Shown: one piece after another, positions 1-10,278 of the stretch
Layout of the letters: each line of letters starts with the position of its first letter
How positions within the stretch are numbered: position 1 is the stretch's first letter
Source: an uncultured Alphaproteobacteria bacterium
GTDB taxonomy: Bacteria > Pseudomonadota > Alphaproteobacteria > HIMB59
Length of the DNA stretch: 64,000 nucleotides
Assembly: GCA_902529795.1 (NCBI GenBank)
Contig: CABZXY010000002.1
Span: 1 to 64,000, forward strand
Direction of reading: 5' to 3'
The notes under the pieces: generated by a model
Told to the model about the DNA's origin: nothing
Database searches by the model: none
Seen by the model: the letters and a program-made list of their open reading frames with translations, nothing else
Program-made: the position numbers and the translations under genes

Positions 1-307
1 TTAAAAGAAGAGCTAAGCCCAAACCAATCAATGCCTGTAATATAAGAGTCCAACAGACAAAGTGGGCTGTGATTTGCATTTTTTCCCATATCTCTTCTTT
101 ACCAAGAATTTTTTTGTAATTTTTTAAACCTACAAACTTAGGCTCTCTTCCAATTTTATTAGCATAAAAATTGGTAAACGACATTCTGATCGCGTAGACC
201 AGAGGATAAATATTAATTGCAAGTAATAAAATTAGAGTAGGAGTAATGAATATCCAAGCGATTGCCTTATCCGATAATCCTTTAAATTTTTTTACTGCAG
301 TTTTCAT
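1..307 (-). CDS. Carbohydrate ABC transporter permease, MalF/UgpA family (N-terminal part; gene runs off the left edge)
   Basis: Reverse-strand translation MKTAVKKFKGLSDKAIAWIFITPTLILLLAINIYPLVYAIRMSFTNFYANKIGREPKFVGLKNYKKIL..., typical of MalF-type permeases. Not in ORF track because it has no stop in the window. Directly downstream of a family-1 SBP gene. Confidence 0.88.
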   Translation of the reverse strand, partial: MKTAVKKFKGLSDKAIAWIFITPTLILLLAINIYPLVYAIRMSFTNFYANKIGREPKFVGLKNYKKILGKEEIWEKMQITAHFVCWTLILQALIGLGLALLL

Positions 308-321
308 TAAAGAAAATATAG

Positions 322-347
322 ATGGGTGGGAATTGAGCCCCACCCAT
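322..347 (-). promoter_or_regulatory. Intercistronic stem-loop between SBP and permease genes
   Basis: ATGGGTGGG (322-330) / CCCACCCAT (339-347), 9-bp perfect stem, 8-nt loop; lies between SBP stop (360) and permease start (307). Confidence 0.7.
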
Positions 348-359
348 AGGTTTTATATT

Positions 360-1670
360 TTATATTTTTCCGTCAGCTTCGAAGACTTCTTCCCAATCCT
401 CGATGATTTTATCGAGAGCATCTTGAGCAGAACCTTTGCCGTTAACTACATAGTCATGAATTCGCTCCTGCATTGGAAGCATTAATTCAACGAAAGTAGG
501 CTCCTGCCAGAAGTCTTTAACGATGCCCATTGAGTCTAAGAAACCTTGAGCATAGACAGCGGAGTCAACAAAATCTGGAGATCCAAGCACGTCCATATGA
601 CATGAATAACCACCTAAATCCCACCATTTTTGTTGAATATCAGGTCTTGCAAACCATTTCATGTACTCAAGTGCTAGGTCTTGTTTATCAGAATAGCTCA
701 CAACAGAGATACCTTGACCACCAAGAGTAGCAGCACATACATTTTGACAAGGGTTAGCAAAGAATCCTGACTCACGACCGTCACTATCTTCTTTAGCAAC
801 ACCAGGCCAGAATGCATACCAGTTCATTTGGAAAGCAACCTGTCCAGACTTATAAGCGTCTAGGTTAGCTACCATGTAAGCGTCTGAGTGTCCTGGAGGT
901 GCACAATCATCGTACATCTTTTTGTAGAACTCAACTGCTTCAGCTGCTGCTGCAGAGTTAAAGTAACCGTCCATTGAGTAAGGGTTATTTGGATCTTCGT
1001 ATTCCATACCCCAAGCATACATTGCTGCTGTTACACCCATGGTAATACCTTCAGAACCACGCTCAGTATTAATCGCAGCACCGTATCTTACAACGCCGTC
1101 AATTTCTCTTCCTTGGAAGAAAGTACACATGTCATATAGCTCGTCCCAAGTCTTTGGTACGCCTAAGTCATAACCATGTTTTGATTTAAATTCAGACTGA
1201 AGTTCTGGTCTATCAAACCAGTCTTTTCTATATGCCCAAGCTAAAGCATCACCCATCGCTGGAAGCGCATAGTAGTTTGGGGTACCTTTTGGCCAAGTAG
1301 AATAAGCATACACAGTAGCAGGATTAAAGTCGTCCATTGAAATACCGTTAGCATCAAAAAAGTCATTAAGTTTTACATAGTGACCGTATGTTGCTCCAGC
1401 ACCAATCCACTGTGAGTCTCCAATTAATAAGTCAAATGTCTTACCTTGGTTGTTAAGTTCATTTAACATTCTGTCAGCAAAGTTTGGCCATGGCACAAAC
1501 TCAAAGTTCATTTCAACCCCAGTTTCAGCTGTGAACTCTTTACTTAATTCTTGTAAAGCGTTAGCTGGATCCCAAGCGGCCCAACCAAGAGTCAAAGACT
1601 CAGCTTTAGCATTAAATGTAAAAAGTAAGGTGAAAACAGGGACTAAAAATACAGATAGTATTTTTCTCAT
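360..1670 (-). CDS. Extracellular solute-binding protein family 1 (sugar ABC transporter SBP)
   Basis: MRKILSVFLVPVFTLLFTFNAKA signal peptide. SBP_bac_1-type motifs (DLLIGDSQWIGAGA, YALPAMGDALAWAYRKDWFDRPE). Start set at 1670, with GGAGGA upstream, rather than the ORF-track start at 1718. Confidence 0.9.
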   Translation of the reverse strand: MRKILSVFLVPVFTLLFTFNAKAESLTLGWAAWDPANALQELSKEFTAETGVEMNFEFVPWPNFADRMLNELNNQGKTFDLLIGDSQWIGAGATYGHYVKLNDFFDANGISMDDFNPATVYAYSTWPKGTPNYYALPAMGDALAWAYRKDWFDRPELQSEFKSKHGYDLGVPKTWDELYDMCTFFQGREIDGVVRYGAAINTERGSEGITMGVTAAMYAWGMEYEDPNNPYSMDGYFNSAAAAEAVEFYKKMYDDCAPPGHSDAYMVANLDAYKSGQVAFQMNWYAFWPGVAKEDSDGRESGFFANPCQNVCAATLGGQGISVVSYSDKQDLALEYMKWFARPDIQQKWWDLGGYSCHMDVLGSPDFVDSAVYAQGFLDSMGIVKDFWQEPTFVELMLPMQERIHDYVVNGKGSAQDALDKIIEDWEEVFEADGKI

Positions 1671-1826
1671 CAATTCCTCCTTATAGATGATTAACTTTGA
1701 TACATTATACAATTTCAAAAAAAAATCGCCAATAAATAGCTTTAAATATGAAAAAAATACATGATTAAAAATGTTTTCATTTTTTAAAAACTCTATAATA
1801 AGATAGCTTTTTGGGGGAAAATTAAG

Positions 1827-2876
1827 ATGTCTATAAAAGGACCTGCTATATTTTTAGCACAGTTTGCTGGTGATGAGGCACCATTTAACAATCTAGAAAA
1901 TATTTCAAAATGGGCAAGTGAACTTGGATATATTGGTGTTCAAATTCCAAGCTGGGATGCCCGACTTTTTGATTTAAAAAAAGCATCAGAGAGCAAAGAC
2001 TATTGTGATGAGGTCAAAGGAACTTTGTCCTCTTATGGATTATCTTTAACAGAATTATCAACTCATCTTCAAGGGCAATTAGTTGCTGTGCATCCTGCTT
2101 ATGATGTAGCTTTTGATGGTTTTGCTGCACCAGAAGTAAGAGGAAATGCTAAAGCAAGACAAGAATGGGCTGTAAATCAATTAATGATGGCTGCCGACGC
2201 CTCTCAGAATTTGGGTCTGACTGAACATGTAACTTTCTCTGGAGCATTGGCATGGCCTTATGTTTACCCATGGCCTCAAAGACCAGCTGGATTAGTTGAA
2301 ACTGCTTTTGACGAACTAGCGAATAGATGGAAACCAATTCTAAATAAATTTGATCAGTGTGGGATAAACTTATGTTATGAAATTCATCCAGGCGAAGATC
2401 TTCATGATGGCATCACCTTTGAGATGTTTTTAGATAGAGTTGGTAATCATACGAGATGTAATATGCTCTATGATCCAAGTCATTATGTGCTTCAACATTT
2501 AGATTATCTACAGAACATCGATATCTATCACGAAAAAATAAAAATGTTTCACGTTAAAGATGCAGAGTTAAACCCTTCTGGAAAACAAGGTGTTTATGGT
2601 GGTTTCCAATCTTGGAAAGAACGTGCTGGAAGATTTAGATCTCTTGGTGATGGGCAAGTAGATTTTAAATCTATTTTTTCTAAGCTTACTACTTACGGCT
2701 TTGAAGGATGGGCTGTTTTAGAGTGGGAGTGTGCTTTAAAACATCCTGAAGATGGTGCTCGCGAGGGATCAGAATTTATTAAAAGACACATTATTAGAGA
2801 AACTGAAAAAGCTTTTGATGATTTTGCAGACTCTGGTGCAGATGATGCGGCTAATAAAAAGATGTTAGGAATTTAG
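1827..2876 (+). CDS. Sugar phosphate isomerase/epimerase (AP endonuclease-2/XylA-like TIM barrel)
   Basis: TIM-barrel motifs (CYEIHPGEDLHDG, MLYDPSHYVLQ, FHVKDAE, WAVLEWE); RBS gggggaaaa upstream. Confidence 0.85.
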   Translation: MSIKGPAIFLAQFAGDEAPFNNLENISKWASELGYIGVQIPSWDARLFDLKKASESKDYCDEVKGTLSSYGLSLTELSTHLQGQLVAVHPAYDVAFDGFAAPEVRGNAKARQEWAVNQLMMAADASQNLGLTEHVTFSGALAWPYVYPWPQRPAGLVETAFDELANRWKPILNKFDQCGINLCYEIHPGEDLHDGITFEMFLDRVGNHTRCNMLYDPSHYVLQHLDYLQNIDIYHEKIKMFHVKDAELNPSGKQGVYGGFQSWKERAGRFRSLGDGQVDFKSIFSKLTTYGFEGWAVLEWECALKHPEDGAREGSEFIKRHIIRETEKAFDDFADSGADDAANKKMLGI

Positions 2877-2880
2877 TTCA

Positions 2881-4035
2881 ATGGGTCAAAAAATTAAATT
2901 AGGTATGGTCGGCGGAGGCCAAGGCGCTTTTATTGGAGCAGTTCATCGTATTGCATCACGAATTGACGATCGATATGAATTAGTTGCAGGTGCTTTTTCT
3001 TCTAATCCTGAAAGTGCCCTCGCCTCAGGTAAAGGGCTTGGTATAACTGATAATCGTAATTACCAAAATTTTCAAGAAATGGCTGAAAAAGAAAGTCAAC
3101 GAGAAGATAAAATTGATGCAGTCGCTATTGTAACACCCAATCATATGCATCACCCTATTGCCATGGAATTTATGAATAAAGGTTTTCATATTATTTGTGA
3201 TAAACCGCTAGCTATGAATTTGAAACAATGCGAGGAATTAGTTCAAGCATCCCAAAGTAATAATATTCTTTTTGCTTTAACACATAATTACACAGGTTAT
3301 CCGATGGTCAGAAACGCAAAAGCCATGTGCGAAAATGGTGACATTGGTAACATAAGGGTTATTCAGGCAGAATATGCACAAGATTGGCTTACAGAAGATC
3401 TTGAAAACAAAAATGATAGCGGAGGTAACAAGCAAGCCTCATGGCGAACTGATCCTGCACAATCAGGAGGTGGGGGTTGCATTGGTGATATTGGAACCCA
3501 TGCTTTTAATCTTATTCGTTTTATCACAGGATTAGAACCTCATGAGATCAATGCCGAATTAACAAGCTTTGTTTCTGGAAGACAGTTAGATGACAATGCT
3601 CAAATTTCAATTCGCTTCCAAGGGGGTGCTAAAGGAACGATTTGGTCTTCTCAAGTAGCGCCAGGAAATGAAAATCATTTAATGATTAGAATATATGGAG
3701 ACAAAGGGGGCCTAGAGTGGTGTCAAGAGGACCCAAACTATCTTTATTACACCCCCTTTGGTGAGGCAAAAAGAAAAATTACTCGTGGAGGGGCTGGCTC
3801 ATTACAATTAGCTAACGATGTATCAAGAATTCCGCCTGGACACCCTGAAGGATACTTAGAGGGATTTGCAAATATCTATACAGAAGTTGCAGATGCTATC
3901 ATTGATTTCAATAATGGGAATTATGATCCTAAAAAATACCTATTTCCTAAAGTTGAAGATGGATTAGAGGGTATAAGATTTATTGAAAGATCAATTGCTT
4001 CGAATGCATCTAATTCCTCTTGGGTAAATTTTTAA
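2881..4035 (+). CDS. Gfo/Idh/MocA family oxidoreductase
   Basis: N-terminal Rossmann GMVGGGQGAFIGAVHR; VTPNHMHHPIAMEFMNKGFHIICDKPLA; GGGGCIGDIGTHAFNL. Confidence 0.9.
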   Translation: MGQKIKLGMVGGGQGAFIGAVHRIASRIDDRYELVAGAFSSNPESALASGKGLGITDNRNYQNFQEMAEKESQREDKIDAVAIVTPNHMHHPIAMEFMNKGFHIICDKPLAMNLKQCEELVQASQSNNILFALTHNYTGYPMVRNAKAMCENGDIGNIRVIQAEYAQDWLTEDLENKNDSGGNKQASWRTDPAQSGGGGCIGDIGTHAFNLIRFITGLEPHEINAELTSFVSGRQLDDNAQISIRFQGGAKGTIWSSQVAPGNENHLMIRIYGDKGGLEWCQEDPNYLYYTPFGEAKRKITRGGAGSLQLANDVSRIPPGHPEGYLEGFANIYTEVADAIIDFNNGNYDPKKYLFPKVEDGLEGIRFIERSIASNASNSSWVNF

Positions 4036-4989
4036 TTAATTCCAAGATAAGGTCTTTCTAGTATTCCAATAATCTACTTGGGATAATCTATAATTATTAA
4101 GAGAAGGAAGTTCAATATCAATTAGATTGAGAGAATTTAAATTTCTATCTAATTGATCAATCGTCGAAGCTCCCGTCAAAACTATTTTGACGAATGGTAA
4201 TTGATAAACCCAAATCAAAGCTAGATCTTCAATTGTTATATTTAGATTTGAGGCTACTTTGGTTATTTTAATAAAATTTTCCTGATGAAGATTATTATTT
4301 AAATTTGTCAATCTACCGTTCGCAAATATTTCTTTAGCAATCACATTTATTCCTTGTTCTGATGCCTTCTTTAAAATTTCAATGCACGATTGTTCAAAAA
4401 TATTGATTGTACATTGAATAAAAGTAAATAATTTTTCAGACTTATTAATATCTAATAAGTCTGTAATTGTTTCTTTTTGTTGAGGCCCACTGGTGGAAAT
4501 ACCTATATCCACCCCACCTTTTTTAATGGTGTGAAGTTCTTGAATTACATCTTTATCAGTTAAAACACTACTTTCAGGAGTTACCGAGTGTATTTGATAT
4601 AGATCAATGCTTTTTCCAAGATTCATTCTTGTCTCTACCCATTGTTTTTTCAAAAAAGAATGCGAGTGATCTTTGCGTTCATGCTGGTCAGTCTCCACAT
4701 TCCACTCTGCTAAATACTCATAGCCCCATTTAGAGCCAACAAACCCAGCAAATTGATTTTGTTTTCTAATCCAAGATGATAAGAATTCCTCTGACTCACC
4801 ATAAACCCTTGCTACATCAAAATAACGAATATCTTTTTTATAAGCAAAATCGAGGACTTCATGACATTTATTTCTCATATTGTCCTTCGATTTGTCATCT
4901 CCAATACTTTGATGATGACCAAGGTTGATATAGCCTGGTCTACCTAATGCTGCCAGACCTAGTCCAAGTTTATTTTCTAATTTAAACAC
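4036..4989 (-). CDS. Aldo/keto reductase family protein
   Basis: AKR-like: KLGLGLAALGRPGYIN, FDVARVYGESEEFLSSWI, IDLYQIHSV, IWVYQLPFVKIVLTGASTIDQLDRNL. Confidence 0.8.
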   Translation of the reverse strand: MFKLENKLGLGLAALGRPGYINLGHHQSIGDDKSKDNMRNKCHEVLDFAYKKDIRYFDVARVYGESEEFLSSWIRKQNQFAGFVGSKWGYEYLAEWNVETDQHERKDHSHSFLKKQWVETRMNLGKSIDLYQIHSVTPESSVLTDKDVIQELHTIKKGGVDIGISTSGPQQKETITDLLDINKSEKLFTFIQCTINIFEQSCIEILKKASEQGINVIAKEIFANGRLTNLNNNLHQENFIKITKVASNLNITIEDLALIWVYQLPFVKIVLTGASTIDQLDRNLNSLNLIDIELPSLNNYRLSQVDYWNTRKTLSWN

Positions 4990-5591
4990 TAACGAATGTA
5001 AGGATCAATTAACTCTTTAATTAAAGAAGGGTTTGTTAGATGAATAGTTTGGAAATTTAATTTTTGTGCAGCTTCAATATTATCAAGTCGGTCATCAATA
5101 AATAAGGTCTCTTGAGGTATTAAATCAAAACGACTGATAGCTAATTCATAAATTGCTGGATCAGGCTTAATCAAAAAATCTCTTCCTGAAATTATTTTGC
5201 CATCAAAATCTTTTAAAAATGGGTATGTTTCTTCCATTCCTTCATATGTCTCAGCTGACCAATTAGATAAAACATAACAGGGATGGTTAAGTTCTTTGAT
5301 TTTATAAAAAACATCTACTGTTTTTTGAAAGAAGCCACCAACCATATTTCCATGGTTTGGGTAATAAAGTTTAATTTCTTTTTCAAATTCAGGAAATTTT
5401 TTGATTGCATCATTTACGGCAACTTCGATAGTTATACCAGCATCACATCGAGTATCTAATAAAGGGAAAGAAATATTATTGATGAAAAAATTCATTCTTT
5501 CATCGTTGTTAAATATTGGTTTTAGTATTCTCTCTGGATTCCAATCAAAAAAAACATTACCTAGGTCAAATAAAAATTTTTTTACTGTCAT
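4989..5591 (-). CDS. HAD-family hydrolase (subfamily IA)
   Basis: FDLGNVFFDWNPERI (motif I), VLSNWSAE, KPDPAIYELA, FIDDRLDNIEAA. Confidence 0.88.
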   Translation of the reverse strand: MTVKKFLFDLGNVFFDWNPERILKPIFNNDERMNFFINNISFPLLDTRCDAGITIEVAVNDAIKKFPEFEKEIKLYYPNHGNMVGGFFQKTVDVFYKIKELNHPCYVLSNWSAETYEGMEETYPFLKDFDGKIISGRDFLIKPDPAIYELAISRFDLIPQETLFIDDRLDNIEAAQKLNFQTIHLTNPSLIKELIDPYIR

Positions 5592-5594
5592 TTA

Positions 5595-6902
5595 TTATTC
5601 GATAAAAGAATTTAATAAATTTTCAAGGTACTCTTGTCTCCCAGACTGTGGTTGGGGATTTATATTCTCTGATTTAACTTTTTCATAAATACCTTCTAAA
5701 GAAGTAGAGCTCATTAACTCTTTATCATGGGTCCAATTTTCATATCTTTTTTGCAAAAAATCCTCATAAGAACCATCATTGATCATTCTCTCTACTGCAA
5801 GGAGTGTTCTAGCACATGTATCCATCGCGCCTATATGGGCATAAAACAAATCCTCTGGATCTATTGATTGACGCCTTATTTTAGCGTCCATATTTAAACC
5901 ACCACTCCCTAATCCCTGATTTTTGAAAAGATAGTAAAAAGGTAACAAAAGCTCTTCAGTATTATTCGGAAATTGATCAGTATCCCAACCAACTAAATAA
6001 TCTCCTCTATTGATATCTATACTTCCAAAAATATCATTAGCTAAGGCGTATGCGATCTCATGCTCAAAGGAATGTTTTGCCAAAATGGCATGATTGACTT
6101 CGATGTTAAGTTTGAATTCTTTTTCTAATCCATATTTTTGAAGAAAAGCAAAAACATTAGCAGAGTCAAAATCGTATTGATGCTTAGTTGGTTCGTGAGG
6201 TTTAGGTTCAATTAGAAGATTGCCTTTAAATCCAATTTTATGTTTATGTTCTGCTACCAGACTCAAAAAACGACCTAATTGATCAAACTCCTGTTTCATG
6301 TTGGTATTTAAAATAGTCTCATAACCCTCGCGGCCTCCCCATAGAACATAATTTTGGCCACCTAAGTAATGCGTATTTTCGATACACATTTTTACTTGAG
6401 CTGCTGCGTATTGAAAAATTTCTGGATTAGGGTTTGTAGCGGCACCAGCCATATATCTTCTGTGACTAAATAAATTAGCTGTCCCCCATAGCAACTTAAC
6501 TTTTGATGTTTCAAGTTTTTTTGAAATTAAATCTACTATTTTTTTTTGTATCAATTCAGTCTCATTAAAATTATTCCCTTCTGGAGCAATATCGACATCA
6601 TGAAAACAAAAATAGGGGATATCCAGTTTATCAAAAAAAGAAAAAGCGTTTTCCATTTTGTCAGTAGCTTGATGAATTGCATCTTGGTGGTCCATCCAAG
6701 GTCTTAGAAATGTTTGACCTCCAAAGGGATCATTGCCAGGCCAATTAAAAGTATGCCAATAGCATACTGCCATTCTGAGATGATCCTCGATAGTTTTTTC
6801 CAATACCTTTTGCTTGGGATTGTAATACTTAAAAGCAAGAGGATTTCGGGTATCTTTTCCCTCAAATTCTACTTTTGCAATTGATTGAAAATAATCTGAC
6901 AT
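5595..6902 (-). CDS. xylA: Xylose isomerase
   Basis: Full-length XylA-like: [93 protein letters not shown]. Confidence 0.95.
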   Translation of the reverse strand: MSDYFQSIAKVEFEGKDTRNPLAFKYYNPKQKVLEKTIEDHLRMAVCYWHTFNWPGNDPFGGQTFLRPWMDHQDAIHQATDKMENAFSFFDKLDIPYFCFHDVDIAPEGNNFNETELIQKKIVDLISKKLETSKVKLLWGTANLFSHRRYMAGAATNPNPEIFQYAAAQVKMCIENTHYLGGQNYVLWGGREGYETILNTNMKQEFDQLGRFLSLVAEHKHKIGFKGNLLIEPKPHEPTKHQYDFDSANVFAFLQKYGLEKEFKLNIEVNHAILAKHSFEHEIAYALANDIFGSIDINRGDYLVGWDTDQFPNNTEELLLPFYYLFKNQGLGSGGLNMDAKIRRQSIDPEDLFYAHIGAMDTCARTLLAVERMINDGSYEDFLQKRYENWTHDKELMSSTSLEGIYEKVKSENINPQPQSGRQEYLENLLNSFIE

Positions 6903-7031
6903 TTTGAAAATTGATTATAGATATGTGGATTTATTAAAACAATGATTATAAAACTTCAAATTAGGTCCATTTGACTAATGTTATTTATATAAATTATTGA
7001 AAAAATCTTTTCATAAACTACATATATTGAA

Positions 7032-7733
7032 ATGCTAAGAGTTGAGGAAATAAGTAAAAAATTTGGCGATTTCCAAGTCATAAATAATCTTTCATTTGAA
7101 GTAAAGGTGGGAGATGTTATGGGTTTTTTAGGTCCAAATGGTGCGGGCAAAACTACCTCTATGAGAGTAATTACTGGTTATCTCAAATCAGACAGGGGAA
7201 GAGTATTCATTGATAACAAAGATATTGATGAAGATCCAATTGTTGCCAAATCTAAAATTGGCTATTTGCCAGAAGGCGTTCCTCTATATTTGGATTTCTC
7301 ACCTGCCCTTTATCTTGATTATGTTTGCAGTGTTCGAGAAGTCAAAAATGCTAAAAGTAAAATCCAAAAAGTAATTAAAGATTTACAACTTGAAGATGTA
7401 AAAGATGTTCCTATTGAGACTCTTTCAAAAGGTTTCAAAAGAAGAGTGGGAATAGCTCAATCACTTGTTCATAATCCTAAACTTTTAATTTTAGATGAGC
7501 CAACAGATGGGTTAGATCCTCTTCAAAAATTTGAAGTAAGAAAGCTAATTAAAAAATTATCAAAAACAAAAGCAATAATTATTTCTACACATATTCTCGA
7601 TGAGGTTCCCGAAGTATGCAATAAATGTTTAATAATAGATCAGGGTGGAAAAAAGTTTGAAGGAACTCCAAATAAACTAAAAAAGAAAATTGGTAAGTCT
7701 CTTGATGAAAAATTTAGAAAGATAATCAGCTAA
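7032..7733 (+). CDS. ABC transporter ATP-binding protein (GldA/CcmA-like)
   Basis: Walker A GPNGAGKTT, signature LSKGFKRRVGIAQ, Walker B LLILDEPTDGLDP. Confidence 0.9.
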   Translation: MLRVEEISKKFGDFQVINNLSFEVKVGDVMGFLGPNGAGKTTSMRVITGYLKSDRGRVFIDNKDIDEDPIVAKSKIGYLPEGVPLYLDFSPALYLDYVCSVREVKNAKSKIQKVIKDLQLEDVKDVPIETLSKGFKRRVGIAQSLVHNPKLLILDEPTDGLDPLQKFEVRKLIKKLSKTKAIIISTHILDEVPEVCNKCLIIDQGGKKFEGTPNKLKKKIGKSLDEKFRKIIS

Positions 7734-8452
7734 TGCTCTCTTTAATAAAAAGAGAACTCAAATTATTTTTTATTACTCCGGTGGCTTATATCTTTACAGC
7801 TATTTTTATAATGACATCCATGTCTTTGACTTTTTATTTTGGAAGTTTTTTTAATTCTGGTGTTGCTGATTTAACCACTTTTTTTAGTTTTATACCATGG
7901 GTTTTTATTTTTTTTATACCAGCAGTTACCATGAAGAGCTGGTCAGAAGAAAAACGTCTAGGAACTATTGAACTGTTAATGACTTTACCAGTTGCTTTAT
8001 GGAAAATTGTGTTAAGCAAGTTTATTGCTACTTGGCTTTTTGTAATTTTTTCAATAATTCTTACTTTTCCTATTTGGATTACTGTAAATTACTTAGGAAA
8101 TCCAGATAATCTCGTTATTTTTGGTCAATATTTAGGTATTATCGTAATGGCAGGTTCGTATGTATCTTTGGGTGTCTTTTTCTCTTCTTTAACTAATAAT
8201 CAAATCATTTCTTTCATTCTTTCAATTGTGGTTTCTTTTGTTTTTACTATCAGCGGTTTTCCTTTAATGATTAATTTTATATCTCAAGTTTTCCCCCTAG
8301 AGTTAGTTGAATTAATCTCAAGCTTTAGTTTTCTGACTCATTTTTCATCTATTCAAACTGGGTTCTTTTCTTTGAAAGGATTAATGTTCTTTATTTCTTT
8401 TATGGCCCTATGGAACTATTTAACTCTTATTAAATTTGCGAACAAAGAATAA
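7733..8452 (+). CDS. ABC transporter permease (GldF-like)
   Basis: Six hydrophobic segments; MKSWSEEKRLGTIELLMTLPV motif typical of ABC-2 permeases; translationally coupled to neighbours. Confidence 0.82.
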   Translation: MLSLIKRELKLFFITPVAYIFTAIFIMTSMSLTFYFGSFFNSGVADLTTFFSFIPWVFIFFIPAVTMKSWSEEKRLGTIELLMTLPVALWKIVLSKFIATWLFVIFSIILTFPIWITVNYLGNPDNLVIFGQYLGIIVMAGSYVSLGVFFSSLTNNQIISFILSIVVSFVFTISGFPLMINFISQVFPLELVELISSFSFLTHFSSIQTGFFSLKGLMFFISFMALWNYLTLIKFANKE

Positions 8453-10278
8453 TGAATAATTTTATAATTAAAAAATACTTCTTAATCTCTTTAGTATGTA
8501 CAATTTTAATATTCTTATCTTTTAATTTCATTATCAATAAGATTAATTTCAATATTGGAATTGATTTTACCTCAACAAAAACCTTTACTTTATCGAAAGG
8601 TACAAAAAATGTTTTATCCAACATTGAGGAACCATTAAAGATAGAATTTATTTATAGTAGAAGTCTTTCTAAAAATATTCCCATTATACAAAATTACGCA
8701 AATCAAATAGAAGGTCTTATTAGTAGGTATGTTGGACTTGCAAAAGGTAAAATTGAATTTCAAATTATAGAGCCAGAGCCCTATTCTGATGAAGAAGATT
8801 ATGTCGAACGCTTTGGTGTGCAAGGCTTTCCCGTAGATCAAGAAGGATCTAATGTTTATTTTGGCCTTATCGCCACAAATACAACTGATGATACAGAAAT
8901 TATTCCTTTTTTTGATCCATCAAAAGCAGGTAGCTTAGAAAAACAACTAACAGATATTGTTTATAAGTTAAATCGAGTAGAAAAACCAAAAATTGGCATT
9001 CTCACCCAAGTAGAAACTCAATCACCTAATCCTAACATCCCATTACAAGGAGAGTACATACTATTTGAACAGTTAGGAAACTATTACGAAATTGAATATT
9101 TAAGTCCAACAGCAGAAATTTTTGAAAATATAGACTTATTAGTTGTTTATCATCCAGCAGAAATTTCAGATATTACGGAGTATGCTATTGAACAATTTAT
9201 TCTACGAGGTGGCAAAACACTTATCTTCGTTGACCCATACTTTGAAAAGGATGATTATACTGATAAATCTTCAACCTTAGATAATGTTCTCAAAACATTA
9301 AATATCAACTATATCGATCGAGTAATTTTAGACGGAGCTCAAGCCACACGACTTCAGACTCAACAAAATATTTCCGACAATACCTCTCTTCAAACACTAT
9401 TAAAACTTAATTGGCCAGAGGTGCGAACAGATTTCATCAATCAACAAGAGGATATCAGTAACGGGCTATCTTTGATTAGACTCATTTCACCTGGTGGTCT
9501 AATGAAATTGGAGGACGAAAGCAAGACCACTTACACCAGTGTTCTTTCTTCTAGTGAGTTAACAATGGATTTATCAATCCAAGAAGTCCAAGATCCGATC
9601 GAAATCATTAACAACTTTAATCCCACAGGTATTATTTATGACTTTGCTGTTAAAGTTGGGGGCACGGCTTTAAGTAATTTTGAAAATTTTGAGAATAAAT
9701 ACTCTAATCATATTAGTCAGTCACAAGACGATTTAAATGTAATTGTTTTTTCTGATGCTGATTTTATTAGAAGTCCATATTGGGCTAGAGTGCAAAAATT
9801 TTTAGGCTCCACTGTAATTGAAGAATCATCGGATAATGGAACTATTGTATCAAATATTATGGATGTGATGACAGGTTTTGATGATTTTATTGATCTTAGA
9901 AATAAAGAAACGCCTTTCAGACCATTTACAGTTGTACAAAAACTTCAAGCTGAAGCTGAAAAACAATACCTTGGTCAAGAGCAAGAGCTGCAAGAAAAAC
10001 TCGATTTAACCTTGCAAGAAATTAAAAATTTATCAGGTGGACGCGTTAATGAAAATGTTCAGTTATCAGAAAGTCAAATGGAAGAATTGGCTGCTTTTCA
10101 ATTTGAAGTGGAAAGAACTCGAAAAGAACTAAGAGAAGTAAGAAGAAATCTTAACAAAGATATTGATGCCCTATCAAATAAGATCAATGTTTTAAATACG
10201 TTCTTAATACCAATTCTACTAATTATTCTGATGTTTTTTGTGCCATATCAGTTAGGAATTCGAAAGAGAAAGAGTTGA
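8452..10278 (+). CDS. Gld-type auxiliary ABC transport protein (GldG-like)
   Basis: N- and C-terminal TM segments with large extracytoplasmic domain (LIFVDPYFEKDD, VIVFSDADFIRSPYW); follows GldA/GldF-like genes. Confidence 0.8.
   Translation: MNNFIIKKYFLISLVCTILIFLSFNFIINKINFNIGIDFTSTKTFTLSKGTKNVLSNIEEPLKIEFIYSRSLSKNIPIIQNYANQIEGLISRYVGLAKGKIEFQIIEPEPYSDEEDYVERFGVQGFPVDQEGSNVYFGLIATNTTDDTEIIPFFDPSKAGSLEKQLTDIVYKLNRVEKPKIGILTQVETQSPNPNIPLQGEYILFEQLGNYYEIEYLSPTAEIFENIDLLVVYHPAEISDITEYAIEQFILRGGKTLIFVDPYFEKDDYTDKSSTLDNVLKTLNINYIDRVILDGAQATRLQTQQNISDNTSLQTLLKLNWPEVRTDFINQQEDISNGLSLIRLISPGGLMKLEDESKTTYTSVLSSSELTMDLSIQEVQDPIEIINNFNPTGIIYDFAVKVGGTALSNFENFENKYSNHISQSQDDLNVIVFSDADFIRSPYWARVQKFLGSTVIEESSDNGTIVSNIMDVMTGFDDFIDLRNKETPFRPFTVVQKLQAEAEKQYLGQEQELQEKLDLTLQEIKNLSGGRVNENVQLSESQMEELAAFQFEVERTRKELREVRRNLNKDIDALSNKINVLNTFLIPILLIILMFFVPYQLGIRKRKS

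Noticed and set aside
1741-1795. ATGAAAA...TTTTCAT inverted repeat in the divergent 1671-1826 gap
   Set aside because: Arms are simple A/T runs with a long irregular spacer; expected by chance in very AT-rich intergenic DNA.
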